DNA of 64,000 bases from JBQTIU01 sp052387815. GTDB lineage: Bacteria > Pseudomonadota > Alphaproteobacteria > CACIAM-22H2. The notes under the pieces are model-generated. The model made no database searches. It saw nothing but the letters and a program-made list of their open reading frames with translations, and had not been told where the DNA came from. The position numbers and the translations under genes were made by a program. The DNA lies in NCBI GenBank assembly GCA_052387815.1, contig JBQTIU010000015.1, positions 1 to 64,000 on the forward strand, read 5' to 3'. Position 1 is the stretch's first letter. Each line of letters opens with the position of its first letter. This document shows, piece after piece, positions 63,843 to 64,000 of this stretch.

Positions 63843-64000
63843 ATGCTTCCCTATGCCCGGCACGAGGTCGACGAGGAGGATATCGACGCGGTGGTGCGCG
63901 CGCTCGGCGCCGAGCGGCTGACGAGCGGTCCGCTGGTCGAGGCGTTTGAGCGCGCCGTGGCGGCCTTCACCGGGGCCGCGCATGGCGCCGCCGTGTCGAG
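63843..64000 (+). CDS. pseC: DegT/PseC-type aminotransferase, 3' end outside window
   Basis: First ~52 residues only (MLPYARHEVDEEDIDAVVRA, then LTSGPLVEAFERAVAAFTGA). This is the usual N terminus of PLP-dependent UDP-4-amino-4,6-dideoxy-L-AltNAc transaminases that follow pseB. Directly downstream of pseB; the catalytic Lys lies beyond the edge. Confidence 0.85.
   Translation, partial: MLPYARHEVDEEDIDAVVRALGAERLTSGPLVEAFERAVAAFTGAAHGAAVS

Overview
The window is GC-rich DNA from a flagellated alphaproteobacterium, most likely a Rhodospirillales-type organism. The main clues are the cell-cycle and flagellar regulators chpT, ctrA, sciP, flbD, flbT and flaF together in one region, the Caulobacter-like fliF-fliG-fliH-fliN-flbD order, and a Cys-type membrane-anchored formate dehydrogenase with DUF3305/DUF3306 and Tat-target accessory genes. 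I see no tRNA, rRNA, insertion sequence, prophage or CRISPR array. Genes are tightly packed, often with ATGA or GTGA overlaps.

Layout. 1-2893 (-): the 5' part of a secreted serralysin-like zinc protease with RTX motifs and at least five tandem PPC-type repeats, running off the left edge. 3008-9943: support genes for formate dehydrogenase and molybdo/tungsto-enzymes (polyferredoxin, HTH/substrate-binding regulator, tungstate transporter tupBCA, fdhD, mobA). 9953-17284 (-): an operon of a polyamine-type ABC transporter, AroM, DUF917 and hydantoinase A, probably for uptake and hydrolysis of a hydantoin-like compound. 17430-26502: formate dehydrogenase locus (DUF3305, DUF3306, TorD-like chaperone, Tat-target peptide, fdhA, fdhB, small membrane protein, fdhC, secreted WD40 protein, a 44-residue membrane peptide, cytochrome c).

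26564-33994: DUF3553 protein, the phosphotransferase chpT, a chemotaxis operon cheA-W-Y-B-R, and ctrA. 34203-54685: flagellar genes: fliI-fliJ (+); fliF-G-H-N-motA-flbD-flhA-flhF-hyp (-); sciP (-); fliK-flgD-flgE-flgE2 (-); flgK-flgL (+). 55020-64000: flagellin, flbT, flaF, two putative flagellin glycosyltransferases (an SPY/OGT-like TPR protein and a Maf/DUF115 protein), a methyltransferase, an unrecognised flagellin-like protein, and pseB-pseC for pseudaminic acid.

How it fits together. The flagellar part shows a readable regulatory circuit. Seven near-consensus CtrA boxes (TTAA-N7-TTAA with one mismatch) lie before cheA, ctrA/fliI, fliF, sciP, flbT and pseB. Three strong sigma-54 promoters (GG-N10-GC) precede fliK, flgK and flagellin. 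A recurring roughly palindromic 19-bp element, about CCCGGCAAGWTTTNCCGGG, lies about 100 bp upstream of those promoters and beside the CtrA box of fliF. It is a good candidate for the FlbD binding site. The formate dehydrogenase operon has its own sigma-70 promoter followed by a 12-bp-arm inverted repeat, which implies that the downstream chaperone gene starts further in than its first ATG.
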